Below, in pieces: positions 8,521-18,001 of a stretch of 64,000 nt of DNA; position 1 is the stretch's first letter, and each line of letters opens with the position of its first letter. Made by a program: the position numbers and the translations under genes. Where the stretch lies: contig NZ_OY760916.1 of assembly GCF_963664075.1 (NCBI RefSeq), positions 1,304,001 to 1,368,000 on the forward strand. Direction: 5' to 3'. Source of the stretch: an uncultured Desulfobulbus sp. Its GTDB lineage: Bacteria; Desulfobacterota; Desulfobulbia; Desulfobulbales; Desulfobulbaceae. Below the pieces are notes generated by a model that ran no database searches, was not told the origin of the DNA, and saw only the letters and a program-made list of their open reading frames with translations.

Positions 8521-9951
8521 ATGGAGACTTTTGCACAGTATGATCCAGGGGATTTTTTTGACGAACTGATAGAGGCCGACGGTACCCCACGTCCGGGTGC
8601 ACAGCTTTTGGTCGATAAGATCAATTCATTGCCGCCAGGTGATCTGAACATGCGTCAGCAGGCGGCCGAGGCCCTGCTTCTCAAGATGGGCATCACCTTC
8701 AATGTGTATGGTCGGGAGGAGGGGACAGAAAAAATTTTCCCCTTTGATATCATTCCGCGTATTGTTCCCGCCGATGACTGGCAGCACATTGAAGATGGTT
8801 TGAAACAGCGGATTTTTGCCCTCAATGAGTTCCTGCAGGATATTTATAACGGGAAGAAAATTCTCAAAGACAAAATTGTGCCCGAGGATCTTGTTCTCTC
8901 TTCCAAAACCTATCGCAAGGAATGCGAGGGCTTTACCCCGCCCAAAAAGATCTGGTGTCATGTCACCGGTACGGATTTGGTCAGGGGGGGCGATGGAAAG
9001 TTCTATGTGTTGGAGGATAACCTGCGTTGCCCCTCGGGGGTATCGTACGTCCTTGAAAACAGGCAGGTGCTCAAGCGGACTTTTCCCCAGGTTTTTGAGG
9101 CCTCCAAGGTGCGGCCGGTGGATAATTACCCCAGCAAACTCTTGGATCTGCTTGAATATCTTGCCCCGGCACATATTAAAAAACCCACCATTGGCGTCTT
9201 GACTCCGGGGATTTACAACTCCGCCTACTTTGAGCACTCCTTTCTCTCCCAGCAGATGGGGGTTGAGCTGGTTGAAGGCCAGGACCTGGTGGTCTCTGAT
9301 GGATACGTGCATATGCTCACCACCAAGGGGCTGAAGCGGGTGGATGTGCTCTATCGGCGCCTGGATGATGATTTTATTGATCCTGAGGTCTTTCGCCCGG
9401 ATTCACTCTTGGGCGTGAAAGGGTTGATGGGGGTCTATAAGGCTGGCCGCCTCGCCATGGCCAATGCGCCGGGGACCGGCATTGCCGATGATAAGGTTAT
9501 TTATGCTTATGTGCCTAAAATTATAAAATATTATACGGGTGAAGATCCCATTTTAGCCAACGTGCCCACCTATATCTGCCGTGATGATAAAGAGCGAGCC
9601 TATGTGCTGGATCATCTTGACGAGTTGGTGGTGAAGGCCGCCAATGAATCCGGCGGTTATGGTATGCTGGTCGGCCCCCATTCCACCAAGGCTGAGCAGG
9701 ACGCCTTTGCCGAGAAAATTAAAGCCGAACCCCGTAATTACATGGCACAGCCCACGATTTCGCTCTCCCGAGTCCCCACCCTGGTTGAAGGTGGTATTGA
9801 GGGGCGCCACGTTGATCTGCGTCCCTACGTACTCTTTGGCGAGGATATCTACGTACAGCCCGGTGGGTTGACCCGTGTGGCCCTGACCAAAGGCTCCCTG
9901 GTTGTGAACTCTTCACAGGGCGGCGGATCTAAAGATACCTGGGTGCTGTAA
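8521..9951 (+). CDS. circularly permuted type 2 ATP-grasp protein (DUF404/DUF407)
   Basis: A 476-residue protein of the circularly permuted ATP-grasp group. Start ATG 8521 was chosen: GGAGG at 8506-8510 lies ten bases upstream. Recognisable blocks are FDIIPRIVPADDWQHIEDGLKQR, the DNLRCPSGVSYVLENR strand-loop, VLTPGIYNSAYFEHSFLSQQMGVELVEGQDL, LVVKAANESGGYGMLVGP and YMAQPTISLSRVPT. ATP-grasp enzymes join a carboxylate to an amine or thiol through an acylphosphate; this branch was predicted from comparative genomics (Iyer, Aravind and colleagues, 2009) to make peptide-like products. It is followed 18 bases later by an alpha-E gene, its constant partner. The substrate is unknown. Confidence 0.93.
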   Translation: METFAQYDPGDFFDELIEADGTPRPGAQLLVDKINSLPPGDLNMRQQAAEALLLKMGITFNVYGREEGTEKIFPFDIIPRIVPADDWQHIEDGLKQRIFALNEFLQDIYNGKKILKDKIVPEDLVLSSKTYRKECEGFTPPKKIWCHVTGTDLVRGGDGKFYVLEDNLRCPSGVSYVLENRQVLKRTFPQVFEASKVRPVDNYPSKLLDLLEYLAPAHIKKPTIGVLTPGIYNSAYFEHSFLSQQMGVELVEGQDLVVSDGYVHMLTTKGLKRVDVLYRRLDDDFIDPEVFRPDSLLGVKGLMGVYKAGRLAMANAPGTGIADDKVIYAYVPKIIKYYTGEDPILANVPTYICRDDKERAYVLDHLDELVVKAANESGGYGMLVGPHSTKAEQDAFAEKIKAEPRNYMAQPTISLSRVPTLVEGGIEGRHVDLRPYVLFGEDIYVQPGGLTRVALTKGSLVVNSSQGGGSKDTWVL

Positions 9952-9969
9952 GCAAGAGAGGAGACAACC

Positions 9970-10950
9970 ATGCTGAGTCGTGTAGCCAATTCTATTTACT
10001 GGATGTGTCGATATATTGAGCGGGCCGAAAACGTCGCCCGTTTTATCAGTGTTAACTTAAATCTCCTGCTGGATATGCCCGATGAGATGGGGCGGCAGTG
10101 GGAGCCTCTGGTCATGATTACCGGAGACCAGGAATTTTTTGATGACAAGTATGATACCTTCTCCAAAGAGTCGGTGATCAACTTTCTCACCTTTGATCGC
10201 CTCTATCTCAACTCCATTGTCAGCTGCCTGGGGATGGCCCGGGAAAATGCGCGCTCCATTCGGGAAATTATCAGCTCGGAGATGTGGGAGCACATCAACA
10301 CCTTCTATCTTGAACTCAAGGCTGAGAGCGCGGTGAAGATGGCCCTTGAAGATCCGCATCGGTTTTACAAGATTATTCAGATGCGCAGCCACCTGTTCAC
10401 CGGTTTGCTGGATTCCACCATGAGTCATGGCGAGGCCTGGAATTTTGCTCGCATGGGGATGATGCTTGAGCGGGCGGATAAAACCTCTCGTATTCTCGAC
10501 GTAAAATATTTTATGTTGCTTCCCCAGCTGGAACTGGTCAATACCCCGGTGGACAACATTCAATGGACGGCAGTGCTCAAATCCGCCAGTGCCTTTGAGA
10601 TGTTTCGTAAGGAACACCACCTGATCACGCCTCAGGTGGTGGCGAGCTTTCTTATTTTTGATAAGAACTTCCCCCGTTCTATTCGCCATTGTGTCAACAA
10701 GGCGCTTATCAGTCTCCAGCGAATCATGAACGGCTCGTACGATGAGAAAAGCGGCCGTTATACCGCCGAAAAACAGCTTGGTCGCCTGGCCTCTGATCTT
10801 GAATACAACGACATTCATGATGTCATGGATGAGGGGATGCATGAGTACCTGGATCGACTGCAGACCCGCATCAACGAGATAGATGGCTCAGTGGGCACAA
10901 CTTTTTTTAACACCAAGCATTTGTTTGAAACAACCAGTCAGGAGCAGTAA
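9970..10950 (+). CDS. alpha-E domain-containing protein (DUF403)
   Basis: A 326-residue, almost entirely helical protein of the alpha-E/DUF403 family. The N-terminus MLSRVANSIYWMCRYIERAENVAR is the family signature, with its conserved R-x-x-x-x-x-W-x-x-R-Y-x-E-R-A-E pattern. The IREIISSEMWEHIN and GEAWNFARMGMMLERADKTSRILD segments are further family blocks. Start ATG 9970 has GAGAGGAG just upstream. It forms an operon with the preceding ATP-grasp gene. The family is predicted to be an accessory or peptide-carrying component of the ATP-grasp system; no activity has been shown that I know of. Confidence 0.93.
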   Translation: MLSRVANSIYWMCRYIERAENVARFISVNLNLLLDMPDEMGRQWEPLVMITGDQEFFDDKYDTFSKESVINFLTFDRLYLNSIVSCLGMARENARSIREIISSEMWEHINTFYLELKAESAVKMALEDPHRFYKIIQMRSHLFTGLLDSTMSHGEAWNFARMGMMLERADKTSRILDVKYFMLLPQLELVNTPVDNIQWTAVLKSASAFEMFRKEHHLITPQVVASFLIFDKNFPRSIRHCVNKALISLQRIMNGSYDEKSGRYTAEKQLGRLASDLEYNDIHDVMDEGMHEYLDRLQTRINEIDGSVGTTFFNTKHLFETTSQEQ

Positions 10951-10982
10951 GATGGGCCTGAATCTGTGACAGCGGGCGCTTC

Positions 10983-10995
10983 TCACTGATTCAGG
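10983..10995. repeat. dispersed intergenic motif TCAC(T/G)GATTCAGG (representative copy)
   Basis: Copies of a 13-14-base motif are found between genes, in both orientations and near starts and stops: 7824-7837, 10983-10995, 17982-17994, 19466-19478, 19968-19981, 34671-34685, 45519-45532, 49068-49081, 50868-50880, 55988-56000 and 62152-62164 (complement). The common core is C(T/G)GATTCAGG preceded by (T/C)CAC, with one or two changes per copy. I did not see it inside long genes. Its role is unknown. Confidence 0.55.
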
Positions 10996-11015
10996 AGGAG
11001 AGAGGGAGCCGATAC

Positions 11016-11044
11016 GGTGGGCAAGAGTATTTTTTTTGCCCACC
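11016..11044. terminator. hairpin between alpha-E and transglutaminase genes
   Basis: GGTGGGCAA (11016-11024) and TTGCCCACC (11036-11044) form a perfect 9-bp stem. The T tract is in the loop rather than after the stem on the plus strand, so this is not a canonical intrinsic terminator. It may reduce read-through or protect the upstream message. Confidence 0.4.
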
Positions 11045-11142
11045 TGTCATTGACTGAAGCCCAAAAATTTGTGCCCGCAAACCACTCGAGCTGAAAAGCT
11101 TTTTCATTCCAGCCACCTCTTATCACCGCTAAAGGATTGCCT

Positions 11143-14100
11143 GTGGGAATTCATGTTGCTTTAAGTCATATCACCACCTACCGTTACGATCGCCCTGTCA
11201 ACCTTGCTCCGCAGGTGGTGCGTCTGCGGCCGGCTCCCCATAGCCGGACCCCGATTCTCAGCTACTCGATGACGGTGACCCCCAAGGACCACTTTATCAA
11301 CTGGCAGCAGGATCCTTTTAGTAACTATTTGGCTCGGCTTGTTTTTCCTGAAAAGACCACCGAATTTGAGGTGGTGATTGATCTGGTGGCGGATATGATC
11401 GTCATCAACCCCTTTGATTTTTTTCTTGAGCCGGAGGCAGACTCTTTTCCCTTCAGTTATGATTCGGATCTGAAGGAAGACCTGACACCGTACCTGGTCA
11501 AGGCGGAGAAAAGTAAACAGCTTGCCGCCTTTATGGCGACCATCGATAAAACACCCAAACAGACGGTCGACTTCCTGGTTGAGCTGAACATGCGGCTGAG
11601 CCAGGAAATCAGCTACCTGATCCGCATGGAACCCAACGTCCAGAGCTGCGAGCAGACCCTGAGCCTGAAATCCGGCTCCTGCCGTGATTCTGCCTGGTTA
11701 CTGGTCAATATTCTCCGCCATCTTGGCCTGGCGGCCCGTTTTGTCTCGGGCTACCTGATTCAGTTGGCTCCTGATGTCAAATCGCTCGATGGCCCTTCTG
11801 GTCCAGAGGCGGATTTCACCGACCTCCACGCCTGGGCTGAGGTTTATATTCCCGGTGCAGGCTGGGTGGGCATGGATCCCACCTCCGGGCTCTTTGCCGG
11901 AGAGGGGCATATACCGCTTGCCTGTTCACCCGAGCCCCAGAGCGCGGCCCCCATTACCGGTGCCCTTGATCCCTGCGAGGTTGAGTTTGGCCATGAAATG
12001 AGCGTGCGCCGGGTACGCGAAGAACCGCGTTCCACCCGTCCCTATCCCGAGGAGGTCTGGGAGCGGATTGTCGCCGTGGGGGATACGGTGGATGAGGCCC
12101 TTACAGCACAGGATGTGCGGCTGACCATGGGCGGCGAGCCGACCTTTATTGGCATCGATAATATGGATGCCGATGAGTGGAATACCGAGGCCCTTGGCGA
12201 AGAAAAACTGCATCTGTCTCAGAACCTGATGCAGAGCCTGAAAGAGCAGTGGTCGCCGGGCGGTTTTCTCCACTGCGGGCAAGGAAAATGGTATCCCGGT
12301 GAATCATTGCCCCGCTGGGCCCTGACCTGCTACTGGCGGAAAGACGGTGTTGCCCTCTGGCAGGATCCAAAATGGCTCGCTGACCCTTCCAAGGATTATG
12401 GCTTGGGCGTTGCCGAGGCCAAGGAGTTCATCGAGTCGCTTGCAGATCGTCTGGAGGTCGGCACCCGCTATATTCGTGAGACCTTTGAGGATATTCACTA
12501 TTACCTCTATAAAGAACAGCGGCTGCCCATCAATGTGGATCCCAAGGACTCTAAACTCAACGATGCTGAAGAGCGCACCCGCATGGCCCAGGCCTTTGAA
12601 CGGGGGATAGGCGCGGTGGTTGGCTATGTCTTGCCCCTGCAGCATGGTTCCTGGATTACCGGTCCCTGGCCGGTGCGTGGTGACAATCTCTATCTTTTGC
12701 CCGGTGATTCGCCCATCGGTTTGCGTCTGCCGTTGGATTCGCTTCCCTGGGTCAGTCCTGAGGACGTGCCAGCGGAGTTTTCGCCGGATCCCCTGGCGGA
12801 GTATGAGCCTTTGCCCGATTATCAGGGGCAGCGTTCTCTGGGCGGGAGCCAGGGGAGGCAAGAAAAGAAAAAACTCAAGCCTCAGCCCAAACCCTATGAG
12901 GTACCCAAAGCGGTCAAAGGAGAATCCGCTGCCTGGGTGGTGCGTACCGCGCTCTGTGTTCAGCCGCGTGACGGTCGACTCTGTGTCTTTATGCCGCCGA
13001 TTTTAAAGCTTGAAGGCTATCTCGAGTTGGTTGCGGCCTTGGAGGCCACTGCCGAGGAAACCGGTTATCCCATCATCATTGAGGGGTACACGCCTCCCTA
13101 CGATCCACGTATCGAGAGTCTTAAAATCACGCCGGACCCTGGTGTCATCGAGGTCAATATCCAGCCCATGCACAGCTGGCGGGAAATGGTGGATTGCACC
13201 ACAACTCTCTATGAGACAGCGCGGCAGTGTCGCCTGGCCACGGAAAAATTTCTGGTGGATGGACGCCAGACCGGTACCGGTGGCGGCAATCACATTGTTG
13301 TCGGTGGCTCAACCCCGGCTGACAGTCCTTTTCTGCGGCGTCCCGACTTGTTGCGCAGCCTGCTCACCTTCTGGAATAATCATCCTGCGCTCTCCTTTCT
13401 CTTTTCCGGTCTCTTTATCGGGCCCACCAGCCAGCAACCGCGCATTGACGAGGCTCGCCATGACAGTCTCTATGAGCTGGAGGTTGCCTTTAAAGAACTG
13501 GATCGGCAACTCGATTCATCCTGGGGCTGCCCCCCCTGGCTGGTGGATCGGCTTTTCCGCCATCTCCTGGTTGATGTCAGTGGCAACACCCACCGGGCGG
13601 AATTCTGCATTGATAAACTCTACTCGCCTGACTCCAGTACCGGCCGGTTGGGGCTGTTGGAGTTCCGCGCCTTTGAGATGCCGCCCCATGCCCGCATGAG
13701 CCTTGCCCAGCAGTTATTGTTGCGTACCTGCATCGCCTGGTTCTGGAAGACACCCTACCGCCAGCCGCTGGTCCACTGGGGGACCCGTTTGCACGATCGC
13801 TTCATGCTGCCTGAGCCGGTGCACGATGATCTGGCCGATGTGGTGGATATTCTAGCTGATGCCGGCTTTGACCTTGCGATGGACTTTTTCCATCCCCATT
13901 TTGAGTTCCGCTTTCCCATTCTGGGCCGGATTCAGACTCTGGGCATGGAGATCGAGTTGCGTCAGGCGCTTGAGCCCTGGCACGTACTGGGCGAGGAACC
14001 GGGCGGAGGAGGAACGACCCGCTTTGTCGACAGTTCACTAGAGCGGATTCAGATTAAAGTCTCAGGTATGACGGATGAGCGGTATGTCATTGCCTGTAAC

Positions 14101-14451
14101 GGCAGAAGGGTACCGCTGCTGCCCACCCGGACCACTGGCGTGTTTGTTGGTGGCGTCCGTTTTCGTGCCTGGCAGCCGCCTTCCTGTCTCCATCCGACCA
14201 TTGGCATCCATGCACCTCTGACCGTTGACCTGATAGACACCTGGAACGGGCGTGCCGTTTCCGGTTGTACCTATCATGTCGGGCATCCCGGCGGAAGGAA
14301 CCATGAGGTTCTGCCGGTAAACAGCTATGAGGCTGAAGGGCGCCGCCATGCCCGGTTTGCACCCCATGGCCATACCCCCGGTGGCGTGGTCACCATTCCT
14401 GCTCCTGAGCCCAATCCGTCCTTTCCCTACACTCTGGATATGCGACGCTAA
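11143..14451 (+). CDS. transglutaminase/DUF2126 fusion protein
   Basis: A 1102-residue protein. GTG 11143 is chosen as start because AAAGGA sits six bases upstream and family members begin with a G-I-H-V-A-L-like peptide; an in-frame TTG lies at 11137. The N-terminal third is a transglutaminase-like domain preceded by its beta-sandwich: catalytic Cys in KSGSCRDSAWLL, His in DLHAWAEVY, Asp in GWVGMDPTSG. The remainder is DUF2126, starting near RLTMGGEPTFIGIDNMDADEW and containing GTGGGNHIVVGGSTPADSP and HRAEFCIDKLYSPDS; it has been predicted to be a carboxylate-amine ligase-like domain. A cysteine-protease/amidase and a ligase in one chain suggest making and cutting of amide bonds in the same pathway. 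Confidence 0.93.
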   Translation: MGIHVALSHITTYRYDRPVNLAPQVVRLRPAPHSRTPILSYSMTVTPKDHFINWQQDPFSNYLARLVFPEKTTEFEVVIDLVADMIVINPFDFFLEPEADSFPFSYDSDLKEDLTPYLVKAEKSKQLAAFMATIDKTPKQTVDFLVELNMRLSQEISYLIRMEPNVQSCEQTLSLKSGSCRDSAWLLVNILRHLGLAARFVSGYLIQLAPDVKSLDGPSGPEADFTDLHAWAEVYIPGAGWVGMDPTSGLFAGEGHIPLACSPEPQSAAPITGALDPCEVEFGHEMSVRRVREEPRSTRPYPEEVWERIVAVGDTVDEALTAQDVRLTMGGEPTFIGIDNMDADEWNTEALGEEKLHLSQNLMQSLKEQWSPGGFLHCGQGKWYPGESLPRWALTCYWRKDGVALWQDPKWLADPSKDYGLGVAEAKEFIESLADRLEVGTRYIRETFEDIHYYLYKEQRLPINVDPKDSKLNDAEERTRMAQAFERGIGAVVGYVLPLQHGSWITGPWPVRGDNLYLLPGDSPIGLRLPLDSLPWVSPEDVPAEFSPDPLAEYEPLPDYQGQRSLGGSQGRQEKKKLKPQPKPYEVPKAVKGESAAWVVRTALCVQPRDGRLCVFMPPILKLEGYLELVAALEATAEETGYPIIIEGYTPPYDPRIESLKITPDPGVIEVNIQPMHSWREMVDCTTTLYETARQCRLATEKFLVDGRQTGTGGGNHIVVGGSTPADSPFLRRPDLLRSLLTFWNNHPALSFLFSGLFIGPTSQQPRIDEARHDSLYELEVAFKELDRQLDSSWGCPPWLVDRLFRHLLVDVSGNTHRAEFCIDKLYSPDSSTGRLGLLEFRAFEMPPHARMSLAQQLLLRTCIAWFWKTPYRQPLVHWGTRLHDRFMLPEPVHDDLADVVDILADAGFDLAMDFFHPHFEFRFPILGRIQTLGMEIELRQALEPWHVLGEEPGGGGTTRFVDSSLERIQIKVSGMTDERYVIACNGRRVPLLPTRTTGVFVGGVRFRAWQPPSCLHPTIGIHAPLTVDLIDTWNGRAVSGCTYHVGHPGGRNHEVLPVNSYEAEGRRHARFAPHGHTPGGVVTIPAPEPNPSFPYTLDMRR

Positions 14452-14495
14452 AGGGCGGCTTTTCTATGATGACATTGTTCTCTCTCAAGAGGGCA

Positions 14496-14521
14496 GAGGC
14501 GCCTGTGCAAACAGGCGCCTC
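14496..14521 (+). terminator. probable intrinsic terminator
   Basis: A perfect 11-bp stem, GAGGCGCCTGT (14496-14506) and ACAGGCGCCTC (14511-14521), closes a GCAA tetraloop and is followed by a T-rich TTGCTTCCTT. It lies 45 bases after the DUF2126 gene and 50 bases before the next gene of the cluster, so it may separate or attenuate the two halves of the amidoligase cluster. Confidence 0.65.
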
Positions 14522-14571
14522 TTGCTTCCTTGGCCGCTTTCTTTTTGTTTCCCTACGCTGAGTGGGTCTTG

Positions 14572-17091
14572 ATGAATACTTCCGAGTTTGTTCCACCCAG
14601 TTCGTATCTCCCGGGAACCTCATCGCTTGTGAGCTATGACTTCTGTTCCCAATCGGCCCACTACTGTGAGGCCTTTGCGCCCAACGGTCAGCCACGTCCT
14701 CATTGGCAGGCCGTTATCGAGGCCCTGAACACAACACCGCTCGATGCCCTTATTCACCGCCAGGAGCGTGGTGAGCGCATGCGCCATGAGGATGGTGCGA
14801 CCTACAATCCCTTTGATGCCCCTGATGGCAGGGGGACGCCCTGGGCGCTGGAAATGATCCCTTTGCCCCTGACCAGTACGGACTGGCAGGTGCTTGAACA
14901 GGGGCTGCTGCAACGGGCACGACTGATGGAACGAATTCTGGCCGATGTCTATGGCCCGCAGGATCTGCTCAGTTCCGGCCAGTTACCCGCCGAGTTGATC
15001 TACGCCAACCCTCAGTTTATCCGAGCCTGTAATGGAATTCGTCCTTCAAAAGATCGCTACCTCAGCCTCTACGCGGTGGACTGTTACCGAGATCCTCTGG
15101 GGCGGTTTCGAGTACTGCGGGATTTTGCCAGCTGCCCCATGGGGCTTGGCTATACCCTGGAAAACCGAATCATCATCTCGCGTCTGTTTGCCGAACTCTA
15201 TCATCACAGCCCTATCTGTCGTCTAGCGCCATTTTTTCGTAAGTTACATAATGGACTGGTGCAACGCTGCCTCATGGGGCGTGAAGATCCCAATATTGTT
15301 CTGCTCTCTCCCGGTCCGGATAGCCCGATATACTTTGAGCAGGCTTTTCTCTCGCGGTATCTGGGCTATCCTTTGGTGGAAGGCCAGGATCTCACGGTTC
15401 GTAACGGGCGGCTTTTCTTGAAAAAGCTGGCAGGGCTCGAGCCGGTTGATTCCATCCTTCGCCAGATTGCCGATCTCCAATCCGATCCCTTTACCCTGGG
15501 CCGGGATACCGGTGTCGGCGTGGCCGGATTGATTCAGGTTGCCCGTGAGCAGAATATAGATATCACCAATCCTATCGGTGCTGGCTTCATCGAGACGCCT
15601 GCCCTCCAGGTTTTTCTCCAGGGGCTCTGTCCTGCACTTTTAGGTGAGGAGTTGTTGCTCCAGGGCCCGGAAACCCACTGGTGTGGGGAGAGTTCTAGTC
15701 GTGAAGAGGTCAAAAATCGATTGGAAGAATTTTCTCTCTGGCCCGCGCTCAGCGCCACTGGCAGATTGCCTGCAGATGCAGAGGTTGCCATGGAGACCAG
15801 CCCCTTTGCGGTGATGGCTCGTGGCCCCATCCAACCGTCCATGGTGCCGGTCTGGAGTCGAGAAAGGGTCGAAATGCGGCCCGTCGTGCTGCGCTTGTTT
15901 CTCTGTGCAACCGATGAAGGCTTTATGATGATGCCCGGTGGAATGGCCATGACGGGCATTGATCAGCCGACCCTGTTGCATGGGGTGCCGGAGCAGCTGC
16001 AAAGTAAGGATATCTGGGTGCTCTCGGATAAGCCGGTCGAACCTTTCAGTTTGCTCAGTGGCTTGAATCATGTGGAGGAGTTTCGCCGCTTTAGCGATCT
16101 GCCTAGCCGAGTGGCTGATCATATGCTTTGGCTGGGACGCTACCTGGAACGTGCAGAGGGGTTGATTCGACTCTTGCGGGCGATTTATCGCCGTCTTGCC
16201 AGTGAAACACGGCCGGAGGATATTCCTGAGCTCGAATTTCTTCTGAATCTTCTTCGCTCCAACAATACCCTGCCCCCTCTGAAAGAAGGGCAGTCCCTGA
16301 GTCAGCAGGAGCTGGCGATGCAACTGGTGGAGGTCTTTTACCGTGAGGATCGCCCTGAAAGCGTGATCGCGATCCTGAAACGGGTCCAGGAGGCGGCCCG
16401 TAATGTCCGCGATCGTCTCAACCGCGACTCTTGGAGAGTGATCAACCAGTTGGAAGAGTTTGGAGATAATCCCACCAGTGATCCTCTGGATCTTTTAGAG
16501 AATACACTCTTTACCTTGAGCGCCTTCAGCGGCTTAGCCATGGAAGGGATGACCCGCTCCCTGGGCTGGCGTTTCATGGATATGGGGCGACGTATTGAAC
16601 GGGCCTTGCATCAAATCGACCTGATTCGATTTGGCCTGCCCCAGGTCTGTACAGTCTCACACAATGCCCTGGAGTCGCTTCTGGAGGTATCAGATTCGAT
16701 CATGACCTACCGGGCCCGTTATCGGACTGCCTTTCAACTTGCTCCGGTGCTTGATTTGCTGCTGTTAGACGAGAGTAACCCCAAATCACTCGCCTTTCAG
16801 CTTGCGCAGTTGGCCCTCCATGTGGAGGAGTTGCCCCGTTCCAGTGAACGGCGCTATGCCAGTAACGAGGAGCGGATGACCCTGGAGATGCTGACCAATA
16901 TTCGTTTGCTCGATCTGACCGAGCTGACCTGTCGGTTTGGGAGTGCGGAAAACGAAGAGCCCCTGCACCAGTTCCTTGAAACCATGGAGTCCAATCTCTT
17001 TGGTTTTGTGCAGCAGATCAGTGCCCATTATCTGACCAGGGTCACCTCTACCCCCTATTTTCCCCTTGGCCTGGGAGAGCCCATGCCATGA
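14572..17091 (+). CDS. circularly permuted ATP-grasp/alpha-E fusion protein
   Basis: An 839-residue fusion. Start ATG 14572 gives MNTSEFVPPSS; an in-frame TTG at 14530 is less likely because it falls just behind the terminator stem. The N-terminal half repeats the ATP-grasp blocks seen in the first gene of the cluster (DFASCPMGLGYTLENR, LSPGPDSPIYFEQAFLSRYLGYPLVEGQDL). The C-terminal part, from FSDLPSRVADHMLWLGRYLERAEGLIRLL, is an alpha-E domain with the same R-x-x-x-x-x-W-x-x-R-Y-x-E-R-A-E signature as the stand-alone protein. So the cluster encodes both split and fused versions of the pair. Several ATP-grasp residues differ from the first copy, so this one may have a different substrate or be regulatory. 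Confidence 0.93.
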   Translation: MNTSEFVPPSSYLPGTSSLVSYDFCSQSAHYCEAFAPNGQPRPHWQAVIEALNTTPLDALIHRQERGERMRHEDGATYNPFDAPDGRGTPWALEMIPLPLTSTDWQVLEQGLLQRARLMERILADVYGPQDLLSSGQLPAELIYANPQFIRACNGIRPSKDRYLSLYAVDCYRDPLGRFRVLRDFASCPMGLGYTLENRIIISRLFAELYHHSPICRLAPFFRKLHNGLVQRCLMGREDPNIVLLSPGPDSPIYFEQAFLSRYLGYPLVEGQDLTVRNGRLFLKKLAGLEPVDSILRQIADLQSDPFTLGRDTGVGVAGLIQVAREQNIDITNPIGAGFIETPALQVFLQGLCPALLGEELLLQGPETHWCGESSSREEVKNRLEEFSLWPALSATGRLPADAEVAMETSPFAVMARGPIQPSMVPVWSRERVEMRPVVLRLFLCATDEGFMMMPGGMAMTGIDQPTLLHGVPEQLQSKDIWVLSDKPVEPFSLLSGLNHVEEFRRFSDLPSRVADHMLWLGRYLERAEGLIRLLRAIYRRLASETRPEDIPELEFLLNLLRSNNTLPPLKEGQSLSQQELAMQLVEVFYREDRPESVIAILKRVQEAARNVRDRLNRDSWRVINQLEEFGDNPTSDPLDLLENTLFTLSAFSGLAMEGMTRSLGWRFMDMGRRIERALHQIDLIRFGLPQVCTVSHNALESLLEVSDSIMTYRARYRTAFQLAPVLDLLLLDESNPKSLAFQLAQLALHVEELPRSSERRYASNEERMTLEMLTNIRLLDLTELTCRFGSAENEEPLHQFLETMESNLFGFVQQISAHYLTRVTSTPYFPLGLGEPMP

Positions 17092-17963
17092 AATATCGGG
17101 TGAAACATACCACAACCTATACCTACTCTGAGGCCGCCTCACTCTCGCAAAACGAACTCTGCCTGGCGCCCCGGGGGACAGCCCGGCAACAGGTGATTTC
17201 CTCGCAGGTCAGTTTTCAGCCCCAGCCCCAGTATGTGCACCGGCGTATTGATTATTTTGGCAATATCGCCCATGTGATCATGATTGAGCAACCGCACTCA
17301 GCGCTTTCGATAACCGCAGTCAGTATTGTGCGTACGGGGCGGGCTCTACGTATTGAACCGGAGAGTACCCTGCCCTGGGAAGAGGTGGTCTTGCGCTTGC
17401 TCTATCATCCGCTCATCGATGACCTGCACGCCTATCAGTATACGTTTCTCAGCCCCATGATCCTCATCAATCAGGAGATAGAGGCCTATGCCCGGGTTTC
17501 CTTCCCCCCCGGAATGCCGGTACTTGAAGGCGGAATGGATTTGATGCGTCGGATATTTACCGAGTTTGCCTACGACCCCTCAGCTTCAACGGTGGATACC
17601 CCGGTGGATCAGGTCCTGGCCAACAAAGGTGGCGTCTGTCAGGATTTCGCCCATCTGGCCATCGCCTGTTTTCGTTCTCTGGGGTTGGCTGCTCGCTATG
17701 TCAGTGGCTATCTGGAGACTCTGCCACCGCCCGGCAAACCCAAGATGGTCGGGGCGGACGCCTCACATGCCTGGCTTTCACTCTACGTCCCGGATGAGGG
17801 CTGGGTTGATTTGGATCCCACCAATAATCTCATTCCCGGAGAGATGCATATTACTGTTGCCTGGGGTCGAGATTACAGTGATGTGGCCCCGGTCAAGGGC
17901 GTGGTTACCGGAGGAGGGTTGCATACCCTGGATGTTGAGGTAGACGTGGCCCGAATGGAATAG
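17088..17963 (+). CDS. transglutaminase family protein
   Basis: A 291-residue transglutaminase-like cysteine hydrolase with its N-terminal beta-sandwich (KYRVKHTTTYTYSEAASLSQNE). The catalytic triad is visible: Cys in NKGGVCQDFAHLA, His in DASHAWLSLYV, Asp in GWVDLDPTNN. It overlaps the fused ATP-grasp/alpha-E gene by ATGA, so the two are coupled. Family members in this context are predicted to hydrolyse or transfer amide bonds made by the ATP-grasp ligases. No signal peptide is seen, so the enzyme is probably cytoplasmic. Confidence 0.93.
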   Translation: MKYRVKHTTTYTYSEAASLSQNELCLAPRGTARQQVISSQVSFQPQPQYVHRRIDYFGNIAHVIMIEQPHSALSITAVSIVRTGRALRIEPESTLPWEEVVLRLLYHPLIDDLHAYQYTFLSPMILINQEIEAYARVSFPPGMPVLEGGMDLMRRIFTEFAYDPSASTVDTPVDQVLANKGGVCQDFAHLAIACFRSLGLAARYVSGYLETLPPPGKPKMVGADASHAWLSLYVPDEGWVDLDPTNNLIPGEMHITVAWGRDYSDVAPVKGVVTGGGLHTLDVEVDVARME

Positions 17964-18001
17964 TTGCGCACCGATGGATGTTCACTGATGCAGGTGTATG
18001 C

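Larger units (their letters stand above)
10951..11142. other. intergenic gap with hairpin
   Basis: About 190 bases separate the alpha-E gene from the transglutaminase/DUF2126 gene. It holds a TCACTGATTCAGG motif copy (10983-10995) and the hairpin at 11016-11044. The gap and hairpin suggest the cluster is more than one transcript or is attenuated here. Confidence 0.5.
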
